Notes under the pieces: generated by a model
What the model was told of the DNA's origin: nothing
Seen by the model: only the letters and a program-made list of their open reading frames with translations
Database searches by the model: none
Assembly (NCBI RefSeq): GCF_024220175.1
Contig: NZ_CP098502.1
Location: 2,170,001-2,234,000 of the forward strand
DNA: 64,000 bases
Reading direction: 5' to 3'
Source: Paraconexibacter antarcticus
GTDB taxonomy: Bacteria; Actinomycetota; Thermoleophilia; Solirubrobacterales; Solirubrobacteraceae
Shown here: piece after piece, positions 44,334 through 53,428 of the stretch
Numbering within the stretch: position 1 is the stretch's first letter
How the letters are laid out: every line of letters begins with the position of its first letter
Translations under genes and position numbers: made by a program

Positions 44334-45572
44334 TTAGGCCAGCGCGGTGATGAGCTGCACCTGGAGTTCGCCGAACAGGAAGCCCAGCGTGGCGCCGAGC
44401 GCGACGACGATCCACTCGTCGTCCTTGAACACGGGACGCAGGAGGTTCTCGTACGTGTCCGCGTCCATCTGCGACATCTTCTCGACGATCGTGTTCTCGA
44501 TGTCCAGCGCCTCGGCGGCGTAGACCTCGATGTGCTGCGAGGTCTCGGGGAGCCGCTCGATGATCTTCGTCGCGATCGTCTGCTTCATCGCCTGGTAGCG
44601 GCGTCCCCCGACGGCGATCGACACGAACCGGCCGGCGAGCCCGGCCTGCTGGTCGATCGTGCGCTCGATCTCCTCGTTGATGAGCTCGTAGAAGCGGTCG
44701 GACATCGGCCCGGTCAGGAGGCTCTCGAAGACGGCGGCCGGCGTGAACATGTCCTTCGCGAGGACCTCCGCGTACAGCCGGGTCGCCTTGTCGCGGCGGT
44801 TGTGGAACAGGCCCTGCCAGCGGATGCCCGGCGCCAGCCGCCGCTCCTGCTTGGGGCGGAAGATCATCGTCAGGGCGATGTAGTCGGTGAGCCCGCCGAC
44901 GAGCAGGCCGAACAGCGGGAGCACGAGGTGCCGGCCGGTGATGCCGAAGACCGCCGCCTGGATGAGCCCGATGTAGAAGCCGAAGTAGATCCCGGACCGG
45001 ATGATGAACGCGAAGGCGTCGTCGCCGAGCGTCTTGAACATGCGGTTCAGCGCGTGCTTGTCGCGGACGAGGTTCGACACGACCATGTGCTTGATGTCGA
45101 AGACCTGGTCGAGGTTCTCGCGAACCTGGTCCATGAGGTTGCGCGCGGCCTCGGGGGCGCGACGCTGGACGTTGGCGATCACCGCGCGCCTCGCGACCTG
45201 CGGCATCGTGTTCCACAGCCGCGGCTGATACTCGACCATGATCGTCTCGACGATGTCCGCGACCGCATCGTGCAGCGGGCCCTCGAGCTCACGCGCAAGG
45301 TCGTCGGGGTCGATGCGATCGAACAGCTCCTCCGGCTTCAGCAGCTCGGCGGTGATCGAGTCGACAGCGATCCCGGCCATCTTCGCCGCGCGCTTCGGGA
45401 TCTGGCCCTGCCACCCGAAGATCGGGCGGATGCCCTTGAACTCAACGGGGTTGAACATCATCCAGACGGCGAGGAGCTTCGTGAGCCAGCCGACGAGCGC
45501 GGCGGCGAACGGGATCGAGACGTACACCCACACCGGGTCCTCGCCGAAGTGCAGGAAGGCGGCGGGAGCCAT
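44334..45572 (-). CDS. DUF445-family membrane protein
   Basis: A 412-residue protein matching DUF445: the N-terminal helix and signature PFAAALVGWLTKLLAVWMMF with NPVEFKGIRPIFGWQGQIPK, a mostly helical charged middle, a repeat-like second copy (GLLVGGLTDYIALTMIFRP, then APGIRWQGLFHNRR) and a C-terminal helix (WIVVALGATLGFLFGELQ). Members are predicted membrane proteins of unknown function. ATG shares one base with the DUF4393-like stop. It is last in a five-gene operon that begins with ALDH. Confidence 0.88.
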   Translation of the reverse strand: MAPAAFLHFGEDPVWVYVSIPFAAALVGWLTKLLAVWMMFNPVEFKGIRPIFGWQGQIPKRAAKMAGIAVDSITAELLKPEELFDRIDPDDLARELEGPLHDAVADIVETIMVEYQPRLWNTMPQVARRAVIANVQRRAPEAARNLMDQVRENLDQVFDIKHMVVSNLVRDKHALNRMFKTLGDDAFAFIIRSGIYFGFYIGLIQAAVFGITGRHLVLPLFGLLVGGLTDYIALTMIFRPKQERRLAPGIRWQGLFHNRRDKATRLYAEVLAKDMFTPAAVFESLLTGPMSDRFYELINEEIERTIDQQAGLAGRFVSIAVGGRRYQAMKQTIATKIIERLPETSQHIEVYAAEALDIENTIVEKMSQMDADTYENLLRPVFKDDEWIVVALGATLGFLFGELQVQLITALA

Positions 45573-46360
45573 CAGGTCGTCGCGTCCCACAGCTCGCGGC
45601 CGAGCGGTGAGAGGCGGACGGTCTGGCGGATGATCCGGGGGCCGAGCGGCCCGCGGGAGATGCCGCCGATCGCGGCCCGGACGGCGGCGTCGCTCAGCAG
45701 CAGCTCGTACTCGTCGCGGATCGACGTGTCCTCGGGCCCGGTCTCGACGAGGCCGAGCCGGCGCAGGTGCGCGACGTAGATGTGGGTCCGGTCGGGCAGC
45801 GCGACGCCGGCCGCGCGGCCGACGCTCGACGCGTTCTCCAGGACGCGCTTCTGGAACGGGCCGACGCCCGGCTCGGCGACGTGGACGAGCGGGTAGGCCG
45901 ACCCGTCCGACAGCGCGGACAGGATGCGCGCCTCGTCGGGGACGATCTCCGCCAGCAGCGTCCCGTGCAGCGCGCGGCGGCTGTCGGCCGGGGTGTTCCT
46001 CATCGACTGGCGCAGCAGCGCGCCCATGGTCTCGGCCGGGCTCGGGGGCGGCCCGGGCGAGGCCGGCTCGGGCGCCTCGCCGAGGGCCGCCAACGGGCGG
46101 TCGTCGACGCCGTCGAGGCGGCGCTTGAGCTCGCGGACGAGCGCCCGCTCGGCCTCGGCGACCTGCGCCTCGAGCGTACGGACGCCGGGGATCTCGCGGG
46201 CGACGGCGCGGGTCTGGCCGGCCACGGCCCCGAGGGCCCCGAACACGGAGGAGAACGGGACGGCCATCAGCATGCCAAGGTACCGATCGGCGACCCGGTT
46301 CGGCGCGCGACGTCGAGGCTGCCGCTCGGGGCGGGAGCGTGCGGGTCCCCAGGCAGACAT
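45572..46360 (-). CDS. DUF4393-like protein
   Basis: A 262-residue protein. After a basic N-terminal stretch comes GMLMAVPFSSVFGALGAVAG (hydrophobic), then charged helices and a C-terminal domain ending GPRIIRQTVRLSPLGRELW. The middle PADSRRALHGTLLAEIVPDE followed by RILSALSDGSAYPLVHV resembles the DUF4393 group, some of which are linked to phage exclusion. Function here is unknown. It sits 17 bases after the secreted hydrolase gene and overlaps DUF445 by one base. Confidence 0.65.
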   Translation of the reverse strand: MSAWGPARSRPERQPRRRAPNRVADRYLGMLMAVPFSSVFGALGAVAGQTRAVAREIPGVRTLEAQVAEAERALVRELKRRLDGVDDRPLAALGEAPEPASPGPPPSPAETMGALLRQSMRNTPADSRRALHGTLLAEIVPDEARILSALSDGSAYPLVHVAEPGVGPFQKRVLENASSVGRAAGVALPDRTHIYVAHLRRLGLVETGPEDTSIRDEYELLLSDAAVRAAIGGISRGPLGPRIIRQTVRLSPLGRELWDATT

Positions 46361-46377
46361 GCGCGACGCACCGGGGC

Positions 46378-48279
46378 TCAGCGCCGCAGCCTGATGCTGC
46401 GCGCGACGTCGACCGCGCGCGACGGCGATCCGCCACGGGCCCGCAGCCGCAGCCGGTAGGACCCCGCGTAGACGGTCCGATGGCCGTGCAGGCGCAGGCG
46501 GACGCTGCCGCCGGGCGCCAGGCGAGCGCGGCGAACCGAGGCGACGGTCCGTCCGCCGGCGGTCCGCAGGGTGAGCGTCACGCGGGTTAGCGGCCCGTCG
46601 GTGCCGCCGACGCGGACCGACACCCCGCCGGCGGAGATGATGCGCCGGGCCGACGCGGTGCCGAGGAGCGTCAGGGACGGTCGCCGGACGGCACCGGCGG
46701 TGCACGGGCCGAGATTCGGATTCGTGCCGTCGTCGGCGTGCGTCGCGACGCGGAGGTAGCCATAGAACGCGGGTCCGCAGTCGTCGGCGGCGGGGCGGAG
46801 CGCGCGGCAGCCGGCCCGGAGGTCCTCGCAGGCGACCGCCCGGCCGGCACGAGTGTGGATGGCGATCCGCGAGCGGTACAGCCGCGAGAGGAGGTTGGCG
46901 TCACGGGCGGGGTCGTGAGCGGCACCGCGGGCGTCGTGGCGCCAGCGATCGGTCAGCAGGCGGGCGTCGGCGGTCGGGTCGTGCTTCAGGTACTTGTCGA
47001 ACCAGGCGACGGTGTACCACGCGCCGAGATCGACGCCGCGCAGCGTGCCGACGGGGTAGGCGACCCAGGACCAGTCCAGGTGGTTGGCGCCGCGGACGAC
47101 GATGTTCGCGCTGTCGACACCGGCCTTCGTATACGCGACGGAGGCCTGTGCCTTGTCCTCCGGGTTCGGGCGCTCGAGGAACGGCGCGGGGTCGAGGAGG
47201 TAGTCGCCGCTGAGGCCGAGCGCGGGCTTGGTCAGCGGGACGTCGGGGGCGGATCCGGGCGGGGCCCCGACGCAGTCGGGCGGCAGCCCGGTCAGCGCGC
47301 GCGGGAACGGGATGCCGAGCAGGCCGGCGGGGTTCGCGGGGTCGATCGTGAACAGGCCGGCGTTCTCGGTGCTCGTCGAGTCTCGCGGGACGCAGAGGGT
47401 GTCCCACGCGACGACCGCGTCGATCCGCGGGTCGGCCTGGCCGAGGTAGCCGGCGGCCTCGGCGCCGTAGGAGTGGCCGGCGATGCCGATCCGGCCGGGG
47501 TCCAGCATCCGCCACAGCGGGTTGTTCGCGGCGTCGAGTCCCGCGGCCACGCGGCGTCGCTGCTTGTCCGCGTGGCTCGTGCCCGTCGTGCGGCTGGGGC
47601 GGGGGACGTACGGGTGCGCGGGCGTGGACAGGAGGAAGTCCAGCGCGTCCTCGCCGCCGTCGTAGAACGGGCCCCCGTCGCCGACGGGCGGCGTGCCCGC
47701 GATGAGGCTCTCGAAGCGGTCCGGCGCCGCACCGAACTGGTCGGAGGCGCCCTCGCCCTGGGCGTCGAAGGTGAGGACGACGTACCCGCTCTTGGCCAAG
47801 GCCTGGGCGGCCCACCAGTAGGCCTGCTCGAAGCCGACGATCGAGCCGTTGACGATGACGATCCCCGGGCGGTGACGCGGCCCGCGGCGGGTGGCCCACA
47901 CGTGGCCGGAGAGCGTCGCGCCGTCGCGAGCGGTGAACAGCACGGGCTCGACGATGCCCTTGCCGTCCGCCCAGTGGTCCAGGCGCGGGTCGGCCACGCA
48001 GACGGGGATCGGGAGGGTGCACGGGTTCGGGTTCGGTGCGCGCTCGGGGTCGCGCGAGGCGATCTCCGCGCGGCCTGCGGTCTGACGGGCGGCGGCCGCG
48101 AGGACCTGGGCCTCGAGACCGGGCGAGAGGTCGGCGCCGCGGGTGGTCGACAGCGCGATGTTCGCTGCCTGCTCGGGCAGCCCCAGCGGATCTCCGGCCG
48201 GGGCTGCGGACGCCGCTGCGGGCAGGGCGAGGGTCGCGAGCGTGAGGAGGATGCAGGTACCCCGCCGGCGGGCAGTCAC
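46378..48279 (-). CDS. Secreted alpha/beta hydrolase with C-terminal beta domain
   Basis: A 633-residue protein from GTG 48277-48279. Signal peptide ~1-28 (CILLTLATLALPAAASAA). The hydrolase core has a strand-turn VIVNGSIVGFEQAYWWAAQ, the nucleophile elbow GIAGHSYGAEAAGY (Ser) and a likely catalytic His in VVRGANHLDWSW. A C-terminal ~100-residue beta region (VSVRVGGTDGPLTRVTLTLR) ends the protein. It could be an extracellular esterase or lipase that frees substrates for the Mce importer (inference). GTGA overlap with the WS/DGAT gene. Confidence 0.82.
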   Translation of the reverse strand: MTARRRGTCILLTLATLALPAAASAAPAGDPLGLPEQAANIALSTTRGADLSPGLEAQVLAAAARQTAGRAEIASRDPERAPNPNPCTLPIPVCVADPRLDHWADGKGIVEPVLFTARDGATLSGHVWATRRGPRHRPGIVIVNGSIVGFEQAYWWAAQALAKSGYVVLTFDAQGEGASDQFGAAPDRFESLIAGTPPVGDGGPFYDGGEDALDFLLSTPAHPYVPRPSRTTGTSHADKQRRRVAAGLDAANNPLWRMLDPGRIGIAGHSYGAEAAGYLGQADPRIDAVVAWDTLCVPRDSTSTENAGLFTIDPANPAGLLGIPFPRALTGLPPDCVGAPPGSAPDVPLTKPALGLSGDYLLDPAPFLERPNPEDKAQASVAYTKAGVDSANIVVRGANHLDWSWVAYPVGTLRGVDLGAWYTVAWFDKYLKHDPTADARLLTDRWRHDARGAAHDPARDANLLSRLYRSRIAIHTRAGRAVACEDLRAGCRALRPAADDCGPAFYGYLRVATHADDGTNPNLGPCTAGAVRRPSLTLLGTASARRIISAGGVSVRVGGTDGPLTRVTLTLRTAGGRTVASVRRARLAPGGSVRLRLHGHRTVYAGSYRLRLRARGGSPSRAVDVARSIRLRR

Positions 48280-49586
48280 GCCGGGACCGCCCCCGCCGCG
48301 ACGCCGACCGCCGTGCGCAGCTCCTCGAAGGCCGCATCCAGGCACTCCGCGAGGAACGCGGGGTCGGGGACCATGCGGCGGCAGCTGACGAACGAGGCGT
48401 CGATGACGCCGCAGTAGCTGAAGACGCCGAATACGAGTCCGGTGCCACTGAAGATCGGTGCGACGCCGAAGAAGCGCTCGGCCTTCGCGCCGTTCATGTA
48501 GAGCGGCACGTGCGGGCCGGGGACGTTCGAGACGCCGATGTTGAACGTCGGCCGCCGCGCGCCGAACGCGAGCTGGCTCGCGGCGAGCGCCCTACCTCCA
48601 GGCGAAGGGCGAGAGCACCGCGGACAACCTCGTGTGCGCGCAAGGGCGAGGAGTCCACCGGCGGCAACGACATCGCCTTCCTCTTCGTCGCCCTCGGCTC
48701 CGACGTCGCCGACCCCGTCGCCGATATCGCCTGCTGCATCCCGAGCGTTGACGATGACGTCGTTCACGGTGGCGCCCTCGACGAGCTCGCGCATCCGCTT
48801 GACCTCGGCGAGCGGGAACGTCCGCCCGTCGAGGACGCGGTGCGGGGAGAGCTCGGCCTGGAAGCGCGTGCGGGGAACGGCCGGCGGCAGCAGACCGCCG
48901 CTCGAGCCGCGGCTGCCGAGGACCGCGCCGGGGAGCAGCCGGGCGGCGGGGGCGAAGCGCACCACCGCGCGGGCGACCCGCAGCGGTGCGTGGACGAGGT
49001 TGTTCGCCGCGGCCCTCGTGAGCAGCTGCCGGGCGCCGGGCCGGCGCTCGCCGTGCCACGAGTCGGGGATCGCAGTGGCGTCGAGTTCGGGGGTGAGGTC
49101 GTGGATTGCGCTGATGATGTCGCGCATCGAGTGGCCGTCGACGGCGACGTGGTGGAGCTTCGTGAAGATCGCGTAGGAGCCGGCCGGGACACCCTCGACG
49201 TGGTCGAGGCCCTCGATGACCCACATCTCCCACGGCGGGCGGTTCATGTCGAGCGGGCGGGCGTCGATGCGGGCGATCTGGATGCAGAGCTGGCGCCAGT
49301 CGGCGGGCTCGGGCAGGCGGACGTGCCGCACGTGGAACTCGAGGTCGAAGTGCTCGTCCTCGATCCAGTACGGGTGGTCGAGATCCAGCGGCACGCGGAC
49401 GAGGCGGCGGCGGAAGACGGGCGAGCACGCCAGCCGGCGCTCGAGGTGAGCGAGGATGTCGCGGAACCGCACGTGCCCCCCGGGCGCCGTGGACGGGTCG
49501 TAGATCCCGACGATGCCCCCGTGCGCCGCCCAGTTCTCGTTGTCGAAGTGGGCGAACATCGCGTCGTGGGCGTTGAGCTGCTGCAC
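48276..49586 (-). CDS. Wax ester synthase/diacylglycerol acyltransferase, internally rearranged and probably inactive
   Basis: A 436-codon frame from GTG 49584-49586 (AAAGG upstream). N-terminal part is a good WS/DGAT: acyltransferase motif HHVAVDG (H145, H146, D150), PPWEMWVIEGL and EGATVNDVIV. C-terminal part is also good: FNIGVSNVPGPHVPLYMNGA and FSYCGVIDASF. Between ~48598 and ~48745 the encoded residues are acidic nonsense. The opposite strand there spells WS/DGAT sequence (YLQAKGESTADNLVCA, then GGNDIAFLFVALGSDVADPV). So a ~150-bp segment seems inverted and shortened without closing the frame. WS/DGATs make wax esters or triacylglycerol. It lies between ALDH and the secreted hydrolase genes. 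Confidence 0.78.
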   Translation of the reverse strand: MQQLNAHDAMFAHFDNENWAAHGGIVGIYDPSTAPGGHVRFRDILAHLERRLACSPVFRRRLVRVPLDLDHPYWIEDEHFDLEFHVRHVRLPEPADWRQLCIQIARIDARPLDMNRPPWEMWVIEGLDHVEGVPAGSYAIFTKLHHVAVDGHSMRDIISAIHDLTPELDATAIPDSWHGERRPGARQLLTRAAANNLVHAPLRVARAVVRFAPAARLLPGAVLGSRGSSGGLLPPAVPRTRFQAELSPHRVLDGRTFPLAEVKRMRELVEGATVNDVIVNARDAAGDIGDGVGDVGAEGDEEEGDVVAAGGLLALARTRGCPRCSRPSPGGRALAASQLAFGARRPTFNIGVSNVPGPHVPLYMNGAKAERFFGVAPIFSGTGLVFGVFSYCGVIDASFVSCRRMVPDPAFLAECLDAAFEELRTAVGVAAGAVPA

Positions 49587-49588
49587 GG

Positions 49589-51175
49589 TCAGGCCTTTCG
49601 GAAGCGGCGCCCGCGGCGGGCGCCGAGGAGCCGGAGGACGCGACGCAGCAGGTGGTCCCGCCCTGCGGTGTAGGGGTACCAGGCGAGCTCCGCCCGGGGC
49701 GCGACGCGCGCCGAGGTGATCGCCTGGGCCCGGCTGTACTTTCGCAGGCCTGCGGCGCCGCCGAGGCGCGCGCCGATCCCGGACGCCTTCCAGCCGGCCT
49801 GCGGCACGGGGAAGGTGAAGATGTTCTTGAAGACGTCGTTGACGTTGACCGCCCCGACGTCGAGCCGGCGGGCGAGCGCGTCGCCGCGCGCGCGGTCGCG
49901 GGTCCAGACGCTGGCCGACAGCCCGTACGGCGAGTCGTTCGCCAGCCGGACCGCCTCGTCGGCATCGGCGACACGCATGACCGGCAGCAGCGGCCCGAAG
50001 GTCTCCTCCTGCATGCAGAGCATCTCGTGGTCGACGTCGAGCAGGATCGTTGGCTCGTAGAACCAGCCGGGGCGGGCAGGAGCCTGCCCGCCGGCGGCGA
50101 TGCGGGCGCCGCGCTCCCGCGCGTCCGCCACGTGGCGCTCGACGATCTGCCGCTGCGCGGCGTTGGCCATCGCGCCGACGTCGAAGGCGGCGCCGTCGCC
50201 GGGGCCGCCCTGGCGCAGCCGGGCGACGGCCGCGGTGAGCCGCGTGACGAACGCGTCGTGGACCGGCGCCTCCACGTAGATGCGCTCCACCGACACGCAG
50301 GCCTGCCCGGCGTTGAACAGCCCGCCCCAGGCGGCGGCGTTCGCCGCGCGGTCGAGGTCGGCGTCGGCGAGGACGATCATGGCGTCCTTGCCGCCGAGCT
50401 CGAGGCTGCAGGGGATCAGGCGCTCGGCCGCGCGGGCCCCGATCCGCCGACCGGTCGGCGTGGACCCGGTGAACTGGACGTAGTCGACCTCCTCGACGAT
50501 CGCGGCGCCGGCCTCGCCGGCACCGATCGCGACCGCGAGCACGTCCGGGGCGCCGAGGTCCTCGCGCCAGCCGTCGGCGACGGCGGCGGTGGCGAGCGGC
50601 GTGAACTCCGAGGGCTTGACGAGTACGGCAGCGCCGGCGATCAGGGCGGGGACCGCGTCGACGAGGGCGATGATGAGGGGGAAGTTCCAGGGGCAGATGA
50701 CGCCGACGAGCGGGCGCGGCCGGTAGCTCACGGTGAGCTGCGAGGCGGCGGTGAGCAGGCCGTGCGGCCGGGGGTGCTCGTCGGCGAGGAACTCCTCCGC
50801 GTGGTCTGCGTAGTAGTTGATGAGGTCGACGCAGACCGCGAGCTCGAACGCGGCCTCGCGGCGCGGCTTGCCGGTCTCCTGCTGGAGCGTCGTCGTGAGC
50901 TGGTCCTCGTGGTCGAGCAGCCAGTCGCGCAGCCGCCGGACCCAGCTGACGCGGGCCGCGACACCGCCGGCCTCCCACCCCTTCTGCGCCGCCCGCAGCC
51001 GGGCCGCGGTCGCCCCGACGTCGCCTGCCGTGTGGGTGGCGACGGTGGCGATCGGGGTGCCGGTCGAGGGGTCGTCGACCTCGAGGGTGGCGCCGCGAGC
51101 GGCGGGCCCAGGGGCCGGGGCTGTGAGGTGAGAGCTGATGCGCCGATGCTCGTGGGCAGCCTGCTGACGTGCCAC
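49589..51175 (-). CDS. Aldehyde dehydrogenase (NAD(P)+-dependent)
   Basis: About 528 residues if GTG 51173-51175 is used; no better start exists before the domain begins at LEVDDPSTGTPIATV. Family motifs are all present: PWNFPLIIALVDAVPAL, VKPSEFTPLA, QFTGSTPTGRRIG, general base Glu in LELGGKDAMIVL, nucleophile Cys in FNAGQACVSVERIYV, and QEETFGPLLPV. It oxidises aldehydes to acids, fitting oxidation of fatty or side-chain aldehydes here. The start touches operator site B. It leads the operon ALDH, WS/DGAT, hydrolase, DUF4393, DUF445. Confidence 0.85.
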   Translation of the reverse strand: MARQQAAHEHRRISSHLTAPAPGPAARGATLEVDDPSTGTPIATVATHTAGDVGATAARLRAAQKGWEAGGVAARVSWVRRLRDWLLDHEDQLTTTLQQETGKPRREAAFELAVCVDLINYYADHAEEFLADEHPRPHGLLTAASQLTVSYRPRPLVGVICPWNFPLIIALVDAVPALIAGAAVLVKPSEFTPLATAAVADGWREDLGAPDVLAVAIGAGEAGAAIVEEVDYVQFTGSTPTGRRIGARAAERLIPCSLELGGKDAMIVLADADLDRAANAAAWGGLFNAGQACVSVERIYVEAPVHDAFVTRLTAAVARLRQGGPGDGAAFDVGAMANAAQRQIVERHVADARERGARIAAGGQAPARPGWFYEPTILLDVDHEMLCMQEETFGPLLPVMRVADADEAVRLANDSPYGLSASVWTRDRARGDALARRLDVGAVNVNDVFKNIFTFPVPQAGWKASGIGARLGGAAGLRKYSRAQAITSARVAPRAELAWYPYTAGRDHLLRRVLRLLGARRGRRFRKA

Positions 51176-51215
51176 ATGCCGAATGGGGGGACTAGCACCG
51201 ACCAACGGCGGGTGG
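51172..51215. promoter_or_regulatory. Dyad operator, site B (ALDH operon / alpha-beta hydrolase)
   Basis: The left half CCACATGCCGAATGGGGGG is identical to site A over 19 bases. The right half reads CACCGACCAACGGCGGGTGG; its complement CCACCCGCCGTTGGTCGG is the mirrored half-site. It overlaps the likely ALDH start codon and lies 36 bases before the hydrolase ATG at 51251. Confidence 0.75.
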
Positions 51216-51250
51216 CCCTCGCGGGAGTCAGCGGCGAGGCTCGGCGCCAC

Positions 51251-52132
51251 ATGAGCGCAAAACCCCACCAGCTCCACGCGGCCCCGGAGATCGGCGTGCG
51301 GCGCGTCTGGCTCGCCGGGCACGACACCCGCGTCCTGGAGGTCTCGGGCACGGGGCCGGCCCTGGTGCTGATCCACGGCTTCTCCGACAGCGCCGACAGC
51401 TGGCGGCCGCTCCTGGCCCGCGCCGCGCGCGCCGGCCGCCGGGCGGTGGCGGTCGACCTGCCGGGCTTCGGCGCGGCGGGCGCACCGAACGGCCCGGTGC
51501 TCGGCTCCTTCACCGCGGTCGCGCGGGCGGCCGCCGAGCGCGCGGCCGGTCCCGGCGGGGGCGCCGTGCTCGTCGGCCATTCGATGGGCGGCATGGTCGC
51601 GATGCAGACGGCGATCGAGGACGACGGGCGGCTCGCCGGGATCGTCCCGGTCGCCACCGCGGGCCTGCACCATCCGGGCTGGATCGCGGCCGTCGGGTCG
51701 CGCCCCGGCGCCTGGCTCGCGCGGACGCTGCCGGCAGGCCTCGTGCACGCCGGCGCCCGCGCCGGCGTGCGCCGCCTGGCCGTGCACGAGGTCAGCCCGG
51801 ATGTCGCCGAGCACCTCCCGCGGCAGGCCGGCCACCTGCGGGGTCGCCGTGTCGCCGAGCAGGTCGAGCTGCTGCGCCGGCTGCGGGCCCAGACGACGAT
51901 CCCCCTCGAGGTCGCGCGGATCGCCTGCCCGGTCCTGTTCGTCTGGGGCGGGCGCGATGCGGCCGCCGTCTTCGCCCGCAACCGGGCGCGGCTGGAGGGC
52001 CTGGCCGCCGGTGCCCCCTCCTCGCGCGGCGTCGTCATCGAGGAGTGCGGCCACACCCCGCAGCTCGAGGCGCCGCAGGAGCTGTGGGCGCACGTCGAGG
52101 ACTTCGCGGGGTCACTCGGCCGCGGCGCCTGA
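51251..52132 (+). CDS. Alpha/beta hydrolase
   Basis: A 293-residue alpha/beta-hydrolase: HG oxyanion motif VLIHGFSDSADSW, nucleophile elbow LVGHSMGGMVAM, acid in VLFVWGGRDAAAVF, and catalytic His in EECGHTPQLEAP. The fold and length fit MhpC-like C-C or ester hydrolases used in ring or side-chain catabolism. The start is ATG 51251. It is divergent from ALDH across site B and followed, after site C, by the thiolase gene in the same direction. Confidence 0.88.
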   Translation: MSAKPHQLHAAPEIGVRRVWLAGHDTRVLEVSGTGPALVLIHGFSDSADSWRPLLARAARAGRRAVAVDLPGFGAAGAPNGPVLGSFTAVARAAAERAAGPGGGAVLVGHSMGGMVAMQTAIEDDGRLAGIVPVATAGLHHPGWIAAVGSRPGAWLARTLPAGLVHAGARAGVRRLAVHEVSPDVAEHLPRQAGHLRGRRVAEQVELLRRLRAQTTIPLEVARIACPVLFVWGGRDAAAVFARNRARLEGLAAGAPSSRGVVIEECGHTPQLEAPQELWAHVEDFAGSLGRGA

Positions 52133-52138
52133 CCGGCG

Positions 52139-52182
52139 TCCGCTGCCGAATGGGGGGAGGACCACCGACCAATGGCAGGTGG
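52139..52182. promoter_or_regulatory. Dyad operator, site C (thiolase-GMC operon)
   Basis: TGCCGAATGGGGGGA at 52144 is followed, after a 5-base variable part, by CACCGACCAATGGCAGGTGG, ending at 52182. It aligns without gaps to sites A and B. It lies 55 bases before the TTG start of the thiolase gene and just after the hydrolase stop. Confidence 0.75.
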
Positions 52183-52237
52183 TCCGGCCGCCCGGCAGGC
52201 GGGACGCTTGCAGCCCACCTCAGATCAGGAGAGCACC

Positions 52238-53428
52238 TTGCAGCACGACATCTACGTCGCCGGCGCCGGCATGACGACCTTCGGCAAGCAGCTCGAGCGC
52301 GGCCTGCGCTCGCTGGCCGAGGAGGCCGTCCGGGACGCCCTCGCCGACGCCGGGGCGGGCCCCGAGGTCGTCGACCACGTGTTCTTCGCCAACGCCGTGG
52401 CCGGCCTCATCACCGGGCAGGCGTGCGTCCCCGGCCAGGTCGCCCTCCGGCACACCGGGCTGCTGGGCATCCCGATCGTCAACGTCGAGAACGCGTGCGC
52501 CTCGGGCTCGACGGCGTTCGGCCTCGCGTGCACCCAGCTGATGGCGGGCACCGCGGACGTCGTCATGGTCGTCGGGGCCGAGAAGCTCTCCCACGCGGAC
52601 AAGGCCCGGAGCTTCGCCGCCTTCTCCGCGGGGTACGACCAGGAGGAGCCGCCGAGCGCGGCGCCGCCGGCCGTGGAAGGCGCCCCGACCCGCTCGGTCT
52701 TCATGGACGTCTACGCCCAGATGGCCCACCAGTACATGGCGCGCTCCGGGGCGGTCGCCGAGGACTTCGCGCAGGTCGCCGTCAAGGCGCATCGCCACGG
52801 CGCGCTGAACCCGAAGGCGCAGTACGGCGACCCGCTCACCGTCGACGGCGTGCTCGGCAGCCGCACGATCGTCGACCCGCTCACGCTCATGATGTGCTCA
52901 CCGCTGAGCGACGGCGCCGCCGCGCTCGTGCTCGCCAACGAGCGCGGGCTCAAGCGCCTGAACGCCGACCCCGTCCGCGTGCTCGCGGCGACCCTCGTGT
53001 CCGGCCGCGACCGGACCAACGGCGACCGGACCGCGGTCGAACGCGCCGCGCGCGACGCGTACGAGGTGGCCGGCGTCGCGGCGGCCGACATCGACGTCAT
53101 CGAGCTGCACGACGCCGCCGCACCGGCCGAGCTCATCGTGTCCGAGGAGCTCGGGCTGTGCGAGCCGGGCGGCGGGCCCGAGCTGCTGCGCTCCGGCGCC
53201 ACGACGATCGGCGGCCGCGTGCCGATCAACCCGAGCGGTGGCCTGCTGTCCAAGGGGCACCCGGTGGGCGCGACCGGCTGCGCGCAGATCGTCGAGCTCG
53301 TCGACCAGCTCCGTGGGCGCTGCGGCGGCCGCCAGGTCGAGGGTGCGAAGATCGCCCTCGCCGAGAACGGCGGCGGCTACCTGGAGAACGACGCGGCCGT
53401 GGCCACCGTGACGATCCTCGCGCGATGA
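52238..53428 (+). CDS. Thiolase-family acyl-CoA acyltransferase (SCP-x/lipid-transfer type)
   Basis: A 396-residue thiolase. The start is TTG 52238 because CAGGAGAG lies seven bases upstream; the in-frame ATG at 52172 falls inside site C. The nucleophilic Cys is C88 in VENACASGSTAFG; the second catalytic region is GGLLSKGHPVGATGCAQ, with the His. The pattern resembles SCP-x-type thiolases that shorten branched or sterol side chains, not the degradative FadA type. It overlaps the GMC oxidoreductase gene (ATGA), so both are made together. Confidence 0.88.
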   Translation: MQHDIYVAGAGMTTFGKQLERGLRSLAEEAVRDALADAGAGPEVVDHVFFANAVAGLITGQACVPGQVALRHTGLLGIPIVNVENACASGSTAFGLACTQLMAGTADVVMVVGAEKLSHADKARSFAAFSAGYDQEEPPSAAPPAVEGAPTRSVFMDVYAQMAHQYMARSGAVAEDFAQVAVKAHRHGALNPKAQYGDPLTVDGVLGSRTIVDPLTLMMCSPLSDGAAALVLANERGLKRLNADPVRVLAATLVSGRDRTNGDRTAVERAARDAYEVAGVAAADIDVIELHDAAAPAELIVSEELGLCEPGGGPELLRSGATTIGGRVPINPSGGLLSKGHPVGATGCAQIVELVDQLRGRCGGRQVEGAKIALAENGGGYLENDAAVATVTILAR

